Source: Hirudinaria manillensis (taxonomy: Eukaryota > Annelida > Clitellata > Hirudinida > Hirudinidae). Taken from it: 64,000 bases of DNA. Shown one piece after another: positions 1 through 13,200 of this stretch (position 1 is the stretch's first letter; each line of letters opens with the position of its first letter). The stretch spans positions 2,505,001 to 2,569,000 of the forward strand of contig CM067538.1 of the NCBI GenBank assembly GCA_034509925.1, read 5' to 3'. Position numbers and translations under genes: made by a program. The notes beneath the pieces are model-generated. The model had not been told where the DNA came from. It searched no databases and saw nothing but the letters and a program-made list of their open reading frames with translations.

Positions 1-204
1 AAAGAATAATATGTTGTTGCCAATTGATTTCAAATTTCAAGTTTGAAACTTGAATTCAAGGCCTTCACTTCTTATGGCCCAGTTCGTAGGTCGACGTATA
101 TTTTGCCATCTTGATCTTAGTACTCACTAAGTACGATTATAAAAGTTTGATTTACAAATAAATAAATAAATAACCACAACAACGACAGCGACTACAGCTA
201 GGGC

Positions 205-366
205 GACGATCTGTCCATCTATCCATCAATCCGTCAGTCTGTCTGTCCGTCCATCCATCCATCCATCCATCCATCCATCCATCCATCCATCCATCCATCC
301 ATCCATCCATCCATCCATCCATCCATCCATCAATCCGCCCATCCATTCATCCATCCATTCACCCAT
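205..366. repeat. (ATCC)n microsatellite array
   Basis: A tetranucleotide ATCC array, nearly perfect from about 249 to 331, with degenerate ATCT/GTCC/ATTC units on both flanks. Read on the minus strand it gives an artefactual M-D-G-W repeat peptide. The same unit recurs at 20757-21493 and, inverted, at 22697-22752. Confidence 0.95.
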
Positions 367-3300
367 AACAACAACAAAAATAGCAAAAACAACGACAGCA
401 ACAGCAACATTAATGAAGAACCTGTCAAAAGTTTTGGGAATGTTCTCATGTTCTGTGCTCATTTATTTCTTTTATTAGTTTTGAATTCTTCCATTAATTA
501 ATTAATTAATTAATTAATTGTAAACCAAATGTCCTATTGAACGGTTAACGTTTATTAATTTATCAATTAATAAAGTATAAAAATATTATTAATAAAAGCA
601 TTATTATATTAATATATATTATATATTATTTAAAATATTATAGAATTTTATAGAATTCTATAATCAGATATTGCAAGGTCCCAAGCATCTTAAATAATCG
701 TACACATTTTAAAACAGTACAAACTATAAAACGATGACGACCATGACATTCGATAAACCAGATAACCCTAAAGAGTTACTCATACGTCTTTGACTTTGAG
801 AAGCGAGAACCTTACTTACAATACACGTACATTACTTGTAAATAAGTTGTAATCATTAATTAATGTCGTGACTCACAAATAAGTATGTACTTATCAATTT
901 ATCCCAGTTCATTAACGCAATATATTTTTGGAAGGCATCAACAAATTGTGACAACAGCAATTACAAGGCAATTATATCAGTGACGTCTTGATGGCCCCAT
1001 CAAGAGAAAACAAATCACGATTTTCCAGGGCCAGGCAATTAAGTACATCGTGTGACATCAGAACCTGTGATTTGGCGAATGATTTTCTTGTCAGAAAGTG
1101 ACTTGCATCATTAGAAGAGTTTTCCCCGTTACTTTTGCCGGCACTGTTTCTGCCAGTTGTATCAATGCTTGGTTAATATTAATTACTTGTATAATTCAGC
1201 CGAATCCAATTCAGTTTCAAGGGATTAATTACGTAATTATGTAATAATATCGAGTAGTTTGTTGGGTCAAAGTGATATTTTCTCCCAGATGGTGATGATG
1301 CAGCTTCTGATGCTTTTAGGAGGACACGTTGAACTGATTAAATAAGTAATTACCGACTTAACTAATCAATTGAACAAATAAACAAATTGAACAAATAAAT
1401 AAATATAAATAAAAATAAAAATATTAATATATATAAATTGAAAAATTTATTTTCATCAGTGTGACCCAAGAGCATCTGAAGAAGCATCACAAGCGAATGA
1501 ATGTATGTCACATAAGAAGGCTTCAAGTCCTTGTGACGGACATTAATTAACCAAGACGATGAATAATCCTCATTATTCTCTAGTATTATATTAATTATTA
1601 TTATTAATATTTTTATATGATAGTAATTAATTAATTAACATAAACTAGATTTTGTCTTGCACTTCTATTTAATGATAACTAATCAAATGTCTTTTAATGA
1701 AGCTTTTGGCTTCTAATTGCTTCCTTCCAGGGTGAGACACACCAGGTAATCACTGGATTGCATCAACTTTACAGTCAATTAATTTTTGCTAACGTTTTCG
1801 TCAGCAATTCGAGTCAGATTATTTTCGGTTTTAAATTTTTCTGTTTTTAAATTTGTGGAAGTTTACGAGATTTTAAAATAATTTCATTCAACTTTTTTTC
1901 TTTCTTTCTTTATTTAAATTAAAAATTATTTTAAAATTAAACTTCTTTTGAATTAAATTCGTTGAAAATAGTCATTAAGTTGTTGCCTTTCTTTGGCGGT
2001 AAATGATTTAAGATTGTTAGGAATTTATGAGCAAGTTTTTGTTTGTCTTTAGTACGTTATTGTTTTCTATAGTTCAACATCTAAACACAACAGATAATCA
2101 AAATTCTCTTTTTAACCGGTTTCAGTTTCGATCTTTTATATTTTATTTAACAATTTTATTTATTTAATATGTCGGTTTCTGTTAATACATTCTGCGTAAC
2201 CATTTTACTAAAAATTTAAATTTTATAAAATCTAATTTTCTGAAAAACTTAAAATCTAAGTTCGTTTTCAGCGAAATATTATCAGCCTTCCAAATTTATT
2301 TGCCTTTAGGAAAGCAATAAAACATCATATTATTAACTCGTAATTCGTTGGTTAGAGACTTTCATAATCAGTTGGTGTCATCAAGGAATATTCTCTTATA
2401 TAAACTTGCTGGAAACTCACTTGAATTCACGCAGTTAGTAGTGGGGCGACTGCTAGCGGGAGATCTTTCCCTTCCTTTCGGTTTTAAAATTTGTAATTTT
2501 TGTTTCTTTGCTTGCAGAGGTAAAAAAGAAAATGAAGAAAATGATTTTCACGTTTTTTAAAAAGCTTAATAACAATATTTTATCTATGTTTTTAAGGAAA
2601 CCATGTCAGATCATGAACATTTTGGATTATTAAAATAATTGTTTTAAACAAATTTATTACACATGAAAGTGGATGTGTTTTTACTTTCAGAGGTAAGCAG
2701 ACTCCTGCCTGCAGGCCCGATATGGTCTGCCTGGCTCCCCCGCAGTTATTTACTATTGCATCGTTCTAGTTTTTATTTTTCGAGTTGAATTATATTTCAT
2801 TTCAAAGGACTTTGTGAAAATGAAATATTCCGGCCATAAAACTGCAGACATCAGAAATATAAATATCTACGATAAGAACGCATGTATTCTTTGGGGTTAA
2901 CCATCCATACAACATCCCCCCGGTCGGCTAGTGGTTCAGCCCCGTGTCAATTCTATTCAATGCGACCTGAACAGAAAACATTACAGTATACAGAACAGTG
3001 CTCTTTATAAAGATAACCCAAGTACATATTTTGACGATGTATAATGATTACAGTTTCTATGATTAGAGGGACCTACCTTAAGTTAAGTTAAACGCATCTA
3101 TATAAACGCAATTAAAATATTTTTGTTTCGAATGACTGATAATTACAAATAGCTCGAGTTGTCTGAATAACCGAGGGGGATAGGTTATGAATGGTTTTGG
3201 TAGGATATGAATGGTTTTGATGGCATCTTACTAAGAGTTGATTGCATTTTTAATTACGGGTTTTCATCCAAAACGAAGCCATTGAAATGCTTTTAAGAGT

Positions 3301-3529
3301 TGTAACGACAATTGCTTTTATGAATAACTGCACATACATCTAATGCATCACTGACAAACTTCCGGGAACAAATATGGTAGCACGCCAGCAAGCTCAAATA
3401 TTTAATCTCTTCTTACCAACTGAGGTATCTATTAAGGTATTAGCCTTGAATAATATTCAGTAATAAACCAAACTGTAGAATCACAAGTATTTGCGGAACG
3501 ACCTTTCGTCTCTTAAAGTTACACAAGCT
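367..3529. other. AT-rich stretch with no supported gene
   Basis: No exon matching a recognisable protein was found on either strand; the ORFs present are short and of low-complexity composition. Two places (near 2516 and 2690) have a pyrimidine-rich CAG directly followed by AGGTAA, which looks like a back-to-back splice acceptor and donor, but no coding exon supports them. This stretch includes the 3' flank of the minus-strand cyclase gene that ends at 3530. Confidence 0.5.
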
Positions 3530-5404
3530 TCAACTTTCATCAGTTTCTTTGCTAAGCAACCAGTAGGTAACCATTAACCCTTTACCCTAGAAATACATTT
3601 ATATTATATTACATAGTAACATTATTTTACGTTTCCAAATAAAACTTTGTAAAATGAAAAAAGACAAACAGCCAACTTTTAATTCGGTTGGTCCCCTCAA
3701 TTGCACAACATATCCAGGAAATCTCATCAATTCATCTTTGGCTGGCGAACTTAAATGGATTTTCAAACCTTTATTTTTGGAAAAAAAATATTTATTCATT
3801 ATAGCCAAATTAATTGCTAAAAATAAATGCACACTTTAATAAATTAACAATAGTAGTTAATGACCAATTCTTATGCAAATACGACCTTCTCCTGTTGATT
3901 CCATACGAGATGCAGTGTTGACAGTGTCTCCAAACAAACAATACCTCGGCATCATATGTCCTACCACTCCTATACCGTCGACAAATGAATAAAGTTATAT
4001 TCAGTAAGCATTACATAACTTTATGCAAAACGACATGCAAATGAACATATCATTATGAATAATTTATTCATAAATATTGTATTTTAAAGAATTCCTAGCC
4101 TGCAGCACAGGGCCCAGAGTGGATTCCAATTCTCAACATGAGCATCATTTTGGGTCTGTGTTTGATCTTAAATGTCCTTACGACTGATAGCAGATCAAGT
4201 GCCATGTTACATATTTCAACCACGTGTCTGCTTGTTTCCTGAGGCAAACCACTGACGACCATGTATGCATCTCCAATGGTCTCCACCTATTAAGCGAATT
4301 TTATTGTAATTGTCACTGAAATAACTATAAACTTAATAATAAAGAAATGCAAAATAATACTAAATAATACATAACAAATAACTTGACTAAGATATTAACC
4401 TAGTAAAAATAACAAATTTACAACATAATAAATGTTAAAATAATTAAAATAAATTAAAACATGTAACCTTGTAAACATTGTGCTTGGCAATTGTGTCATC
4501 AAATATTCCATAAAGATCATTGAGCAGATCAACGATCTCCATGGGAGTACTCTGCGAGGAAAGGTTTGTGAAGCCCACGATGTCGGAAAAGTACACGGTG
4601 GCCATGTTGTACACGCGTGGTTCCACTCTTCGGCCAGCTTTCAACTCTTCAGCTACGTAACTTCAAAGTAAAAAATTTTTCCCTAAACATTAGCCAAATC
4701 ATTTTGTGTGTTACATTTTCAAATCATATTATTATCAGCATGAAATGAATCATATAATTAGTGGAATAGTTAGTTGTAATTTGCCCGAACTAAGCAATCT
4801 GCGCAGACATATGCATATTGTCAAAATGTTACCAAGATCTGCCTCTATAATAAAATCTGCAGATGTCTTTTGTCTTACAAAATTATCAAAAGTTATTTCA
4901 AATAAGTTGTAAAAGTTAAAAAAAATATCTGCAAAACAAACGCATACGGAGGCAGCATCATATGAAGAAGAAAGTCCGTTTTCTTTTTCTCTTCCATCAG
5001 TTTCTCAGTCCTCTGCTGAACCAATGTTTCCAGGTTCTTGGCATATTTTTCGAGTTTGTCCAACATATTGTCGACTATGTTTATGTTTTTCCTAATCACC
5101 AAAATAAGTTACTTGTAATTCTATTGGCATTAAAAACGTAGGCCTTTAGGCCTAATTTGCATTTGTGATGAAATTACATTTTCGTGATTCTGAGAAGACT
5201 TTTCTTGATTTCTTCAAAAGTAGGACGATTGATTGGTTCTTCAACCCAGCATTTGCAAACCAAATTAAAAACTGCAGGGTCAACGTCCGGTTCAAGATCT
5301 ACCGAATCAAACGATGGTCGAAATATGATTTGGTCGCAGTCTATGACTTTATCGACAGCTTCTGTGAAACGTTTAATAGGCTAATTAATATATATGTTAA
5401 TAGT

Positions 5405-5441
<37 letters not shown>

Positions 5442-8400
5442 TAATAGTTAAATAATAAATGATAATTCAAAGCCAATAAAAGTAGATAAATCCACCTTTG
5501 TAAGAAATGCCGTAAGCGTCATAAGGACGTACTTTTGCCAGTATCTCGTAAGCTAGGATAGCAAAGCTGTACACATCACCCTTTTGAGTTCCATCGTTCG
5601 GTGAACTTGATCTCAGGAGTTCTGGTGCCTTCCACAACTGTTTCTTGTAATAGTCATCTTCCGACAGACCTTGAGGTACTTGTTGTGCGAAGGGTGACAG
5701 GCCGAAGCCTGTGACCTGAACGACCCACCTGTTTGTTACCATGCAAACCTCGCTTGATAAGTTTCCGTGGTGGTTCAGAAAGGATTTATGGAGGTAAGAC
5801 ATTCCCTGGTATAAGTTAAGTGAATATTTAAGTACACATATTGATAGATGTGGGAAATAAAGAATTCAATAATGATAATTAAGATTTGACAGCGTTATAC
5901 TTACTTTATTATGATATCATAGTTGTAATTATGATTTAATATACTGACTTTTATGACATCGTAGAGGAATGATATCCTGAAAGAACATTCAAGTTTCATT
6001 TCTCCGTTGTGAAGAATTTCCTATAATACAAGTGACAATTTCTTAAATGTTACCAATTAAAAAAAAAAAAAACAAAAACAAATTCTTTAAAAGCAATAAT
6101 TTTATTTTCTAAACATATTTAAAATTTCTAAATATATTTCTAAAATACCTCCAAAGAACCTCTGCTGCAGTGTTGCAAGACGAAATAAAAGCAGCCATTT
6201 TCCGTGAATGCTCCGATGAACAAAACCACGTTATCGTGTTGAAGTTCCTTCAGCTGTTGAAGGACATCAAAGAATGTATTTGGATTCTCAATATACTAAT
6301 AATTTAATAATTAATAATTAAGATAATGATTAAAGTTTAAAGTTCTTATTGTTTGATTGCTGCGAAACATTTAAAATATTATTTGATAACATTTCAATAG
6401 CAATTTCTGATGCCTTATTTGTCTGATATAAGCTGAGATTCTTCAAATTTCTTAAAAAAATAATAATGATAACTGCTTTCTCGAACGAGGCAAACTGAAG
6501 ATAAGTTAATTAATTAGAAAACTTTTGTAATTTGGTCAGAATTTAGTCTCCTACTTAACTAAGTTATTTGGACTTAATAAATTAATAAATTGGAGAAACT
6601 GAGAAAGAAAACGTAAAATAAATTTAAACCTTCTTCAGATGAGACTGATGCAGGTGCGATATTTTAATGTCTTGGTCTGAAACTAAGGTCACATCGACTA
6701 GCATTCCTCTGCAAATCGCTCTTCTTTCGTCCTTTTTATTAAAATTATTTTTTTCTTTCTTCAAACTATCTGTCTTCAGGAATCTACTTTCTTCTGACTT
6801 TCGAGCACAATTTGACACTTTATTTTCAGAGTTAAAAGATGCCTGTGACGTATTATACAACTATGACTTGTATTTAATCAGTTTTAATCAGTTTTAATAT
6901 TTAATATTTCCCTGGGCAATTTACTAACATTCCTGGGTTGGAACAGAAATTCAAGTTCAGAGCTGTTAATTCTCCAACTGTTTCTCAAGGCTTTTCGACG
7001 ATTGAAACGAATTCTTGACGAAATAGTGAATATTTAAAAAAATAAACATAAATAAACAGTTTTATTTTGAAGAATATTATTGATAGAATTTCCAACTTGA
7101 TGATGAAGCCGACGATTATCATGATGATGATGATCACGAAGACGCATATCAAGATAATGGTCACTTTGTTTCCTTGGAAATAAACAATTTTCTATTTGTG
7201 ACTCGATGCGACAATCTCTCACGCCATTTTTATTTTAAGTTTCAATTGAAAGATTGCAAGAAAAATAATTTTAAATATATATTTACTATCACGAAATGCA
7301 TTTAAAAAACTTAGGCCACAAATATTTATTAAGATATTTAGAAATAAATAAATATTTAGAAATAAATAAATAAATAAAATAAACAATTAATTATTCTTCA
7401 AATAACATTCAAATTAACCGCTTTCTGGTGGACAAAGTTCATCCGTGAATCCGCAGGGTGGAACATCGGGTGGAGGAGTCAATGCCTTTCCCCACGACAT
7501 TTCCCCTACCTCGATCATCTTCGAAAGTCAAATGACTCTGATTACTAAATTAATTTATAATCAATAATCGATCAATTAAATGTTAAATAAACTCAAATCT
7601 TTTTTAAGATAGTTTATTAAAAATTAACCAACAGAAGAGAATTACTCTGTAATCGTAGAGATCATCTGAGATGAGTTCGTACATGGGATTGAACGTGTCC
7701 CCATCAGGTTTCATTGACCAAAACTGAAATGGAACCACCCTATCGCCATGATTATCGAAGGATATGGTTTCAGTTCTACCTGCAATAAGGCAGAATAAAT
7801 GGAAATTAATAATTCATAAATTGAATTAATTAAAGTAATCTCAATAACACTATTATTTAATTATGCAAAGTAATGTATTCTTTCTTGTTCGCTTTTTATT
7901 AAGATGGAAAAGGTATCAATTCGTCATTTACTTGAAAGGCTATAAGTTCTATCAAAACGTTCCTTCAACTATTTCAATTCCTTTATCCATAAATCGACCT
8001 TCCAACTATATTACCAGCTAGTATTTATTTACTAATTATCATTCAATTTCTGATTTTCTTAAATAACCCAAAGCAATAATGGATCACCTTGAAAGCTCTG
8101 AACTTTCGATGCGTTCAGCAAATTTATACCGTCTGGCTCCATACCCCTTTTGAGAAGTCGATCTCTCAACGTCATGTAAATGTAAGCGATTTCAGCGAAG
8201 TAATTCTGAAATCAATGAATTGATTTACATATTGGATTTGTTTTTATTTATTTTTTTAAAATTTAATTTTAATGGAAATGTTTAACAATAACCACTTACG
8301 ATGCGAATGTTTCTGGATGCATTGAAATTATCCCTGATGCTCGAGAGGCTTGTAAAATTTTTAAAGGTCAACTGAAAGTGGAAAGAACATTACTACAGTT

Positions 8401-9697
8401 TATAATTTGATTACTTTTATAAACTGTTTATTCATTAAATACTGGGTCACAGTATTTTTTACAGTATTTAAATTTATCATTTAAATATTTTTATCAACAT
8501 AGAAAGAAAAATTGTTTGTTGAAAGAAAATTATTATTCAATAATTGATTTAAACGTTTTTTCGTTCAGTTAAAAATCATAGAATCATACCATCTTGACGC
8601 AGACAAAAGCCATCCTTCTCTTTTCCAATTCTTCAGCTGTTGTGTTATCTTCAGTAACCCACGGATTGAATATCATGTTGTACGGAAACTCAGTGAAGAT
8701 GTTATAGAAAGTTATCCACACGTAATTCTCTGGGTCTGTCATATTGAACCGCTGTGCAGCAAATATCACTTCTCTCAGAGCTGAGTAATTGGAGTGGCAC
8801 AGAATAATAACTGAAGAAGCGAAGGTTTAATAATTATTTTAAATGATAATAGTAATTAAAATAGTTAAGAGATCTTACTTCTAGCAGAAAACTTAATTCT
8901 ATTTATCGCCAGAAGTTCGTCATTATCAGGACTAGGGGATAGCAGAATATTTTCTGAAACGCTTATTCCTTTAGCTTGAAATCTAATCATGATGGATTCA
9001 AAAGCATTTTTGCACAGGTAAGCTCCACTTTCTGAGACAATGGCAGTTTGTGACCACCTAAAAGTACTGAATATTGTACGAAATGCCCAGCCGAATGCAG
9101 TCAATGAACCAAAAACTCGAATTCTTGTTTTATAAACTGCCGAATCATCTAGCAACGGGTCCAGACAGGTGAGAGGAAAGTAAGGAATGTTGAAATAATC
9201 TGCCACCTGTGATGAACTGATGCAGCCTGAAGTTTACATGAAATTAAGAAGAATTTAACAAATGCCAGAATAAATGAAAATGATATCAAAATCGTCAACA
9301 ATTATATAAAGTTACTTTCGTAACAAATTGATCCAAATATAGCTTCAGAAGAAAGGTTTTGGATCAAAATCAGGGCCGCTCTCATTCCCGATATTCCATC
9401 GCAAGACAAGATCTCGAAATAAGAAAATCTAAAAACAAATTTGCACATATTTAAATTCCCTTCATTCAGAATTAAAACAGATTGCATTACGCTAAGGTTT
9501 AAAAATATGTTTTACTCAAGCTTTATGTGAGTTAGGTTGTCAGCGTAAGCCATAGCAATGCCTTCTTCCAAAAATGAGATTGATTTCTGAAGATTGATTG
9601 ATCTGACAACCACTCCTATCTTCACGGAACCGACCAAAGGCATCAGAACGAACGCCCACAACAACGTAACTTTAGTAGAGAATTGCTGGAAATTCAT
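3530..9697 (-). CDS. Receptor-type (membrane) guanylyl cyclase, copy 1 (GC1)
   Basis: Predicted single-pass receptor converting GTP to cGMP. Exons, 5' to 3' on the minus strand: 9697-9514 (signal peptide, then VKIGVVV strand), 9428-9316, 9226-8879, 8810-8590, 8371-8300, 8206-8088, 7779-7646 and 7518-7419 form an ANF-receptor-type ligand-binding ectodomain. About 7172-7090 is the membrane helix; about 7015-6925 the basic juxtamembrane segment. The kinase-homology domain spans 6846-6625, 6253-6149, 6016-5951, 5808-5498 and 5368-5180. About 5095-4950 is the dimerisation coiled coil. The cyclase domain spans about 4660-4468, 4288-4100, 3972-3889, 3775-3680 and 3587-3530. The KHD is a pseudokinase: HRD reads HHG and DFG reads GFG. 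Cyclase residues are present: FSDIVGF and ETIGDAYM metal aspartates, the guanine-reading Glu of KVETIGD and Cys of RYCLFGD, and NTASRMES. Peptide, odorant or orphan ligand class cannot be assigned. The donor after the GPCAAG exon reads GC instead of GT. Confidence 0.9.
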
Positions 9698-10270
9698 CCC
9701 GGAAATAATTTAATTTGTCATTAATTAGAATCTTAAGAATCCAGATTTTTCTGTTTTATAGACTTCAAGTAATTGCATCCTAATTATATTTTATAATTAT
9801 TCCTTTTCGAACCAATCTGCAATTATAACTAATGCACTCCACGTCACGAAATTATATTTAATTAACATTTCGAAATTAACGAATCAAAACAAATAATTAA
9901 CTATTGATTTTAAAGATTTATTTCAGTTTTGCTCGTGCTCATGTAGGCACTCCAAGGAACCGCTCTCCAGGTGCTTTAGATTTTTTTATTTTATTTTTTT
10001 TTTAAACATGTTCCTACTTGATTGTTCCACTTTGTTCCTTTCCGTGATTTGATGATACAATTTTTATCTTCCACGAAAACAATCGGAGTGAGGTTTAAAA
10101 AGGTGAACTTAAAATATATATCGAAACAAGACGAATGAAAAGCAGCAAATGAAGCATATGTAAATATTTCAATATGACAAGCCTCATTCCACTACATCGA
10201 TCCATCAAGTAGTTTGATTGATATCAAGCGGTAAATCAGTCAGTCAATTATCAATCAGACCAGCTAGCAA
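9698..10270. promoter_or_regulatory. Intergenic spacer between the tandem cyclase genes
   Basis: About 570 bp separates the GC1 start codon from the GC2 stop codon, both genes reading on the minus strand. It is AT-rich with poly-T runs and should hold the GC2 3' UTR/polyadenylation region and the GC1 promoter. I recognise no specific element in it. Confidence 0.4.
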
Positions 10271-13200
10271 TCAATCAATCAATCGATCAATCACTCCAGA
10301 GTCAGGAAATGCGTCGAGGATGTGAATCCCAGAATCCCTTCTCAGCAGCCAGTAGGTTATCATCAAACCCTTTCCCTTAAAGGCAAAAAAAAAACATTTA
10401 AGATTCCAAATATGTCAAATCCAGTCAGAAATGATTAAAAATACAAAGACCTTTATTTCAGTCGGTCCCCTCAGTTCGACAACATAACCTGGAAACTTCA
10501 GCAATTCGTCCTTAGCTGATGAACTCAAATGGATTTTCAAAGCTAAGTTTAAAAATACATAAAAATATGAAATTAATTGAGGAATAAACAATACTGCTAT
10601 TCAAATGTAGGATTTGGTGTATAATTGTTTTTTTTTTAAGTTTTAAAGTACCAGTAATTGATGTTTTTCTTCATTCTGTAACAAACTCTCACCATCCATC
10701 TTTCACTCAACCATGTCTCACTCTCTCGCTCACCCACACCCACCCATACCAACCCACACCCAGATAATAAAGATGAAAAATTATTTTGTTTGTTTCTTTC
10801 CCGAACATATTCAACACCTTCTCCTGTTGATTCCATACGCGATGCGGTATTGACAGTATCTCCAAACAAACAATACCTCGGCATAATGTGTCCAACTACG
10901 CCTGACAAATAAAAATATGAATGACAGTAAGTTAATCATGGCAGAGCTTCTTTGCCGGTAACACTGTTTCTACAAATTATTACATAAATTAATTTTATAA
11001 GCCAGAAAGTGCATTTTGTGAATTGCTTAATGTTTTAATTATTTCATAACAACGTTTTTGGCAAATTGTGATCATTGGCAAATCAATCTCTCTCTCTCTC
11101 TCTAGCGATCTCTATTAGAAATCATTAACTATACCCGCGGCACAAGGTCCAGAATGGATTCCAATTCTCAACATGAGCATCATCTTGGGTCTGTGTTTGA
11201 TCTTAAATGTCCTTACGACTGATAGCAGATCAAGTGCCATGTTACATATTTCAACCACGTGTCTGCTTGTTTCCTGAGGCAAACCACTGACGACCATGTA
11301 TGCATCTCCAATGGTCTCCACCTATTGAGCGAAATTTATTGTAATTAATCCGGATTGTCACTTAAATAACTATAAACTTAATAATAAAGAATTGTAAAAT
11401 AATAAATAACATTTTAAATAAGTACAAATAACAGATTTACAACATAATAAATGTTAAAATAATTAAAATAAATTCAAACATGTAACCTTGTAAACATTGT
11501 GCTTGGCAATTGTGTCATCAAATATTCCATAAAGATCATTGAGCAGATCAACAATCTCCATGGGAGTACTCTGCGAGGAAAGGTTTGTGAAGCCCACGAT
11601 GTCGGAAAAGTACACGGTGGCCATGTTGTACACTCGGGCCTCCACTTTTCTACCAGCCTTTAACTCTTCTGCCACGTAACTGTAGATATTATGAATAATT
11701 AATGTATTAAAATGAATAATTAATGAATTAATATGAATAATTAATGAATTAATATGAATAATTAATGAATTATTATGATTAATTAATGAATTATTATGAT
11801 TAATTAATGAATTATTATGAATAATTAGGATTTATTATGAATAATTTCGATAATAATTTTTAAAATTTTATAATATTGGGAATATATTCTTGTCACATTG
11901 TTCTGTAATGTTCTGTTGACAAAAATCTAAACAAATGATTTGTTTTTAACATCACGTCAAGTATTGAATTACTGGTGTTATTTATTAAATAAAGTTAAAA
12001 TTCAATAAAAAGTTAATTAAATTCAAAGTATAAATGTCAAAGGTCTGACGGTGGAAGCAGACGATAAAGTAAAAGGTCTGTTTTTTTCTTTTCTTCCAGC
12101 AATTTTTCAGTTCTCTCCTGCACTAATTCCTCTAAATTATTGGCATATTTTTCCAATTTGTCCAGGATGTTGTCAATAATGTCCATGTTGTTTCTTTTGT
12201 AATTAGAATTAAGATTAATTATCAATTGATTATCAATTTTATATATATTATTTTCTAAACATCGGATTAATGTTAGAATAGCTAGCATTTGGCAAATGCA
12301 ATTTAAAAATATAATCAGCAATGTTTCTTTTGTAATTAGAATTAAGATTAATTATCAATTGATTATCAATTTTATATATATTATTTTCTAAACATCGGAT
12401 TAATGTTAGAATAGCTAGCATTTGGCAAATGCAATTTAAAAATATAATCAGCATTTTCTAAGCAAACATCTCTAAATGTGAGCTTGACAGCGTTAATGGA
12501 GTCTTAAAGGTACAACACCAATACATCAATTACTATGTGGACCTCGCTGCATTGACTGCAAATTTCTAAATTATTTTATGCAATACCTTTGAATTTTTTT
12601 GTTTATTTCGTCAAATGAAGGACGATTTGCAGGTTCTTCATCCCAGCATTTTCTAATTAGTTCCAGGATCATCGAATCAACGGATGCATGGTTCATGAGG
12701 GGTCTGAATAAACTTTCTCCGACATTTTTTATCCTCGATATTATTTCTAAAATTTTTATTATTTCAAAACAATTCAAATCAAAACTACGGACGTGTTTTT
12801 GAATTGCCATCACCGTAACCTTTGTAAGACAGATTGAATGTTTGGTATGGAAATTCTCTGTAGACTATTTCGTAGGTTAGAATGGCGAAGCTATAGACAT
12901 CTCCCTTCTGGGTTCCGTGGGACACCGTGCCTGACCTCAGAAGTTCTGGTGCTGTCCACAGAAGGCTCTTGAATAATTCATTTTCTGGCAAGTCTTCCTG
13001 TCCGCCGTGTCTAAAGTGTGACAAGCCAAATCCTGTGATTTTGACGACCCACCTGTTCGTTATCATACAGAGGCTGCTCGATAGACTGCCGTGGTGGCCC
13101 AAGAAAGATTTGTGTAGATATGCCATTCCCTAATTTCGTTATTATGAATTACAGGTTGAAAGTTGAAACAACGTAGTTAAGTATGACATCACGAGCATAT

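Noticed and set aside
152-462. MDGW-repeat minus-strand frames
   Set aside because: Same artefact from the (ATCC)n array at 205-366.
2895-2960. Possible tRNA or tRNA-derived SINE (GGCTAGTGGTTCAGCCCCG)
   Set aside because: A-box-like and B-box-like words overlap rather than being spaced as in a tRNA promoter, and no cloverleaf could be drawn.
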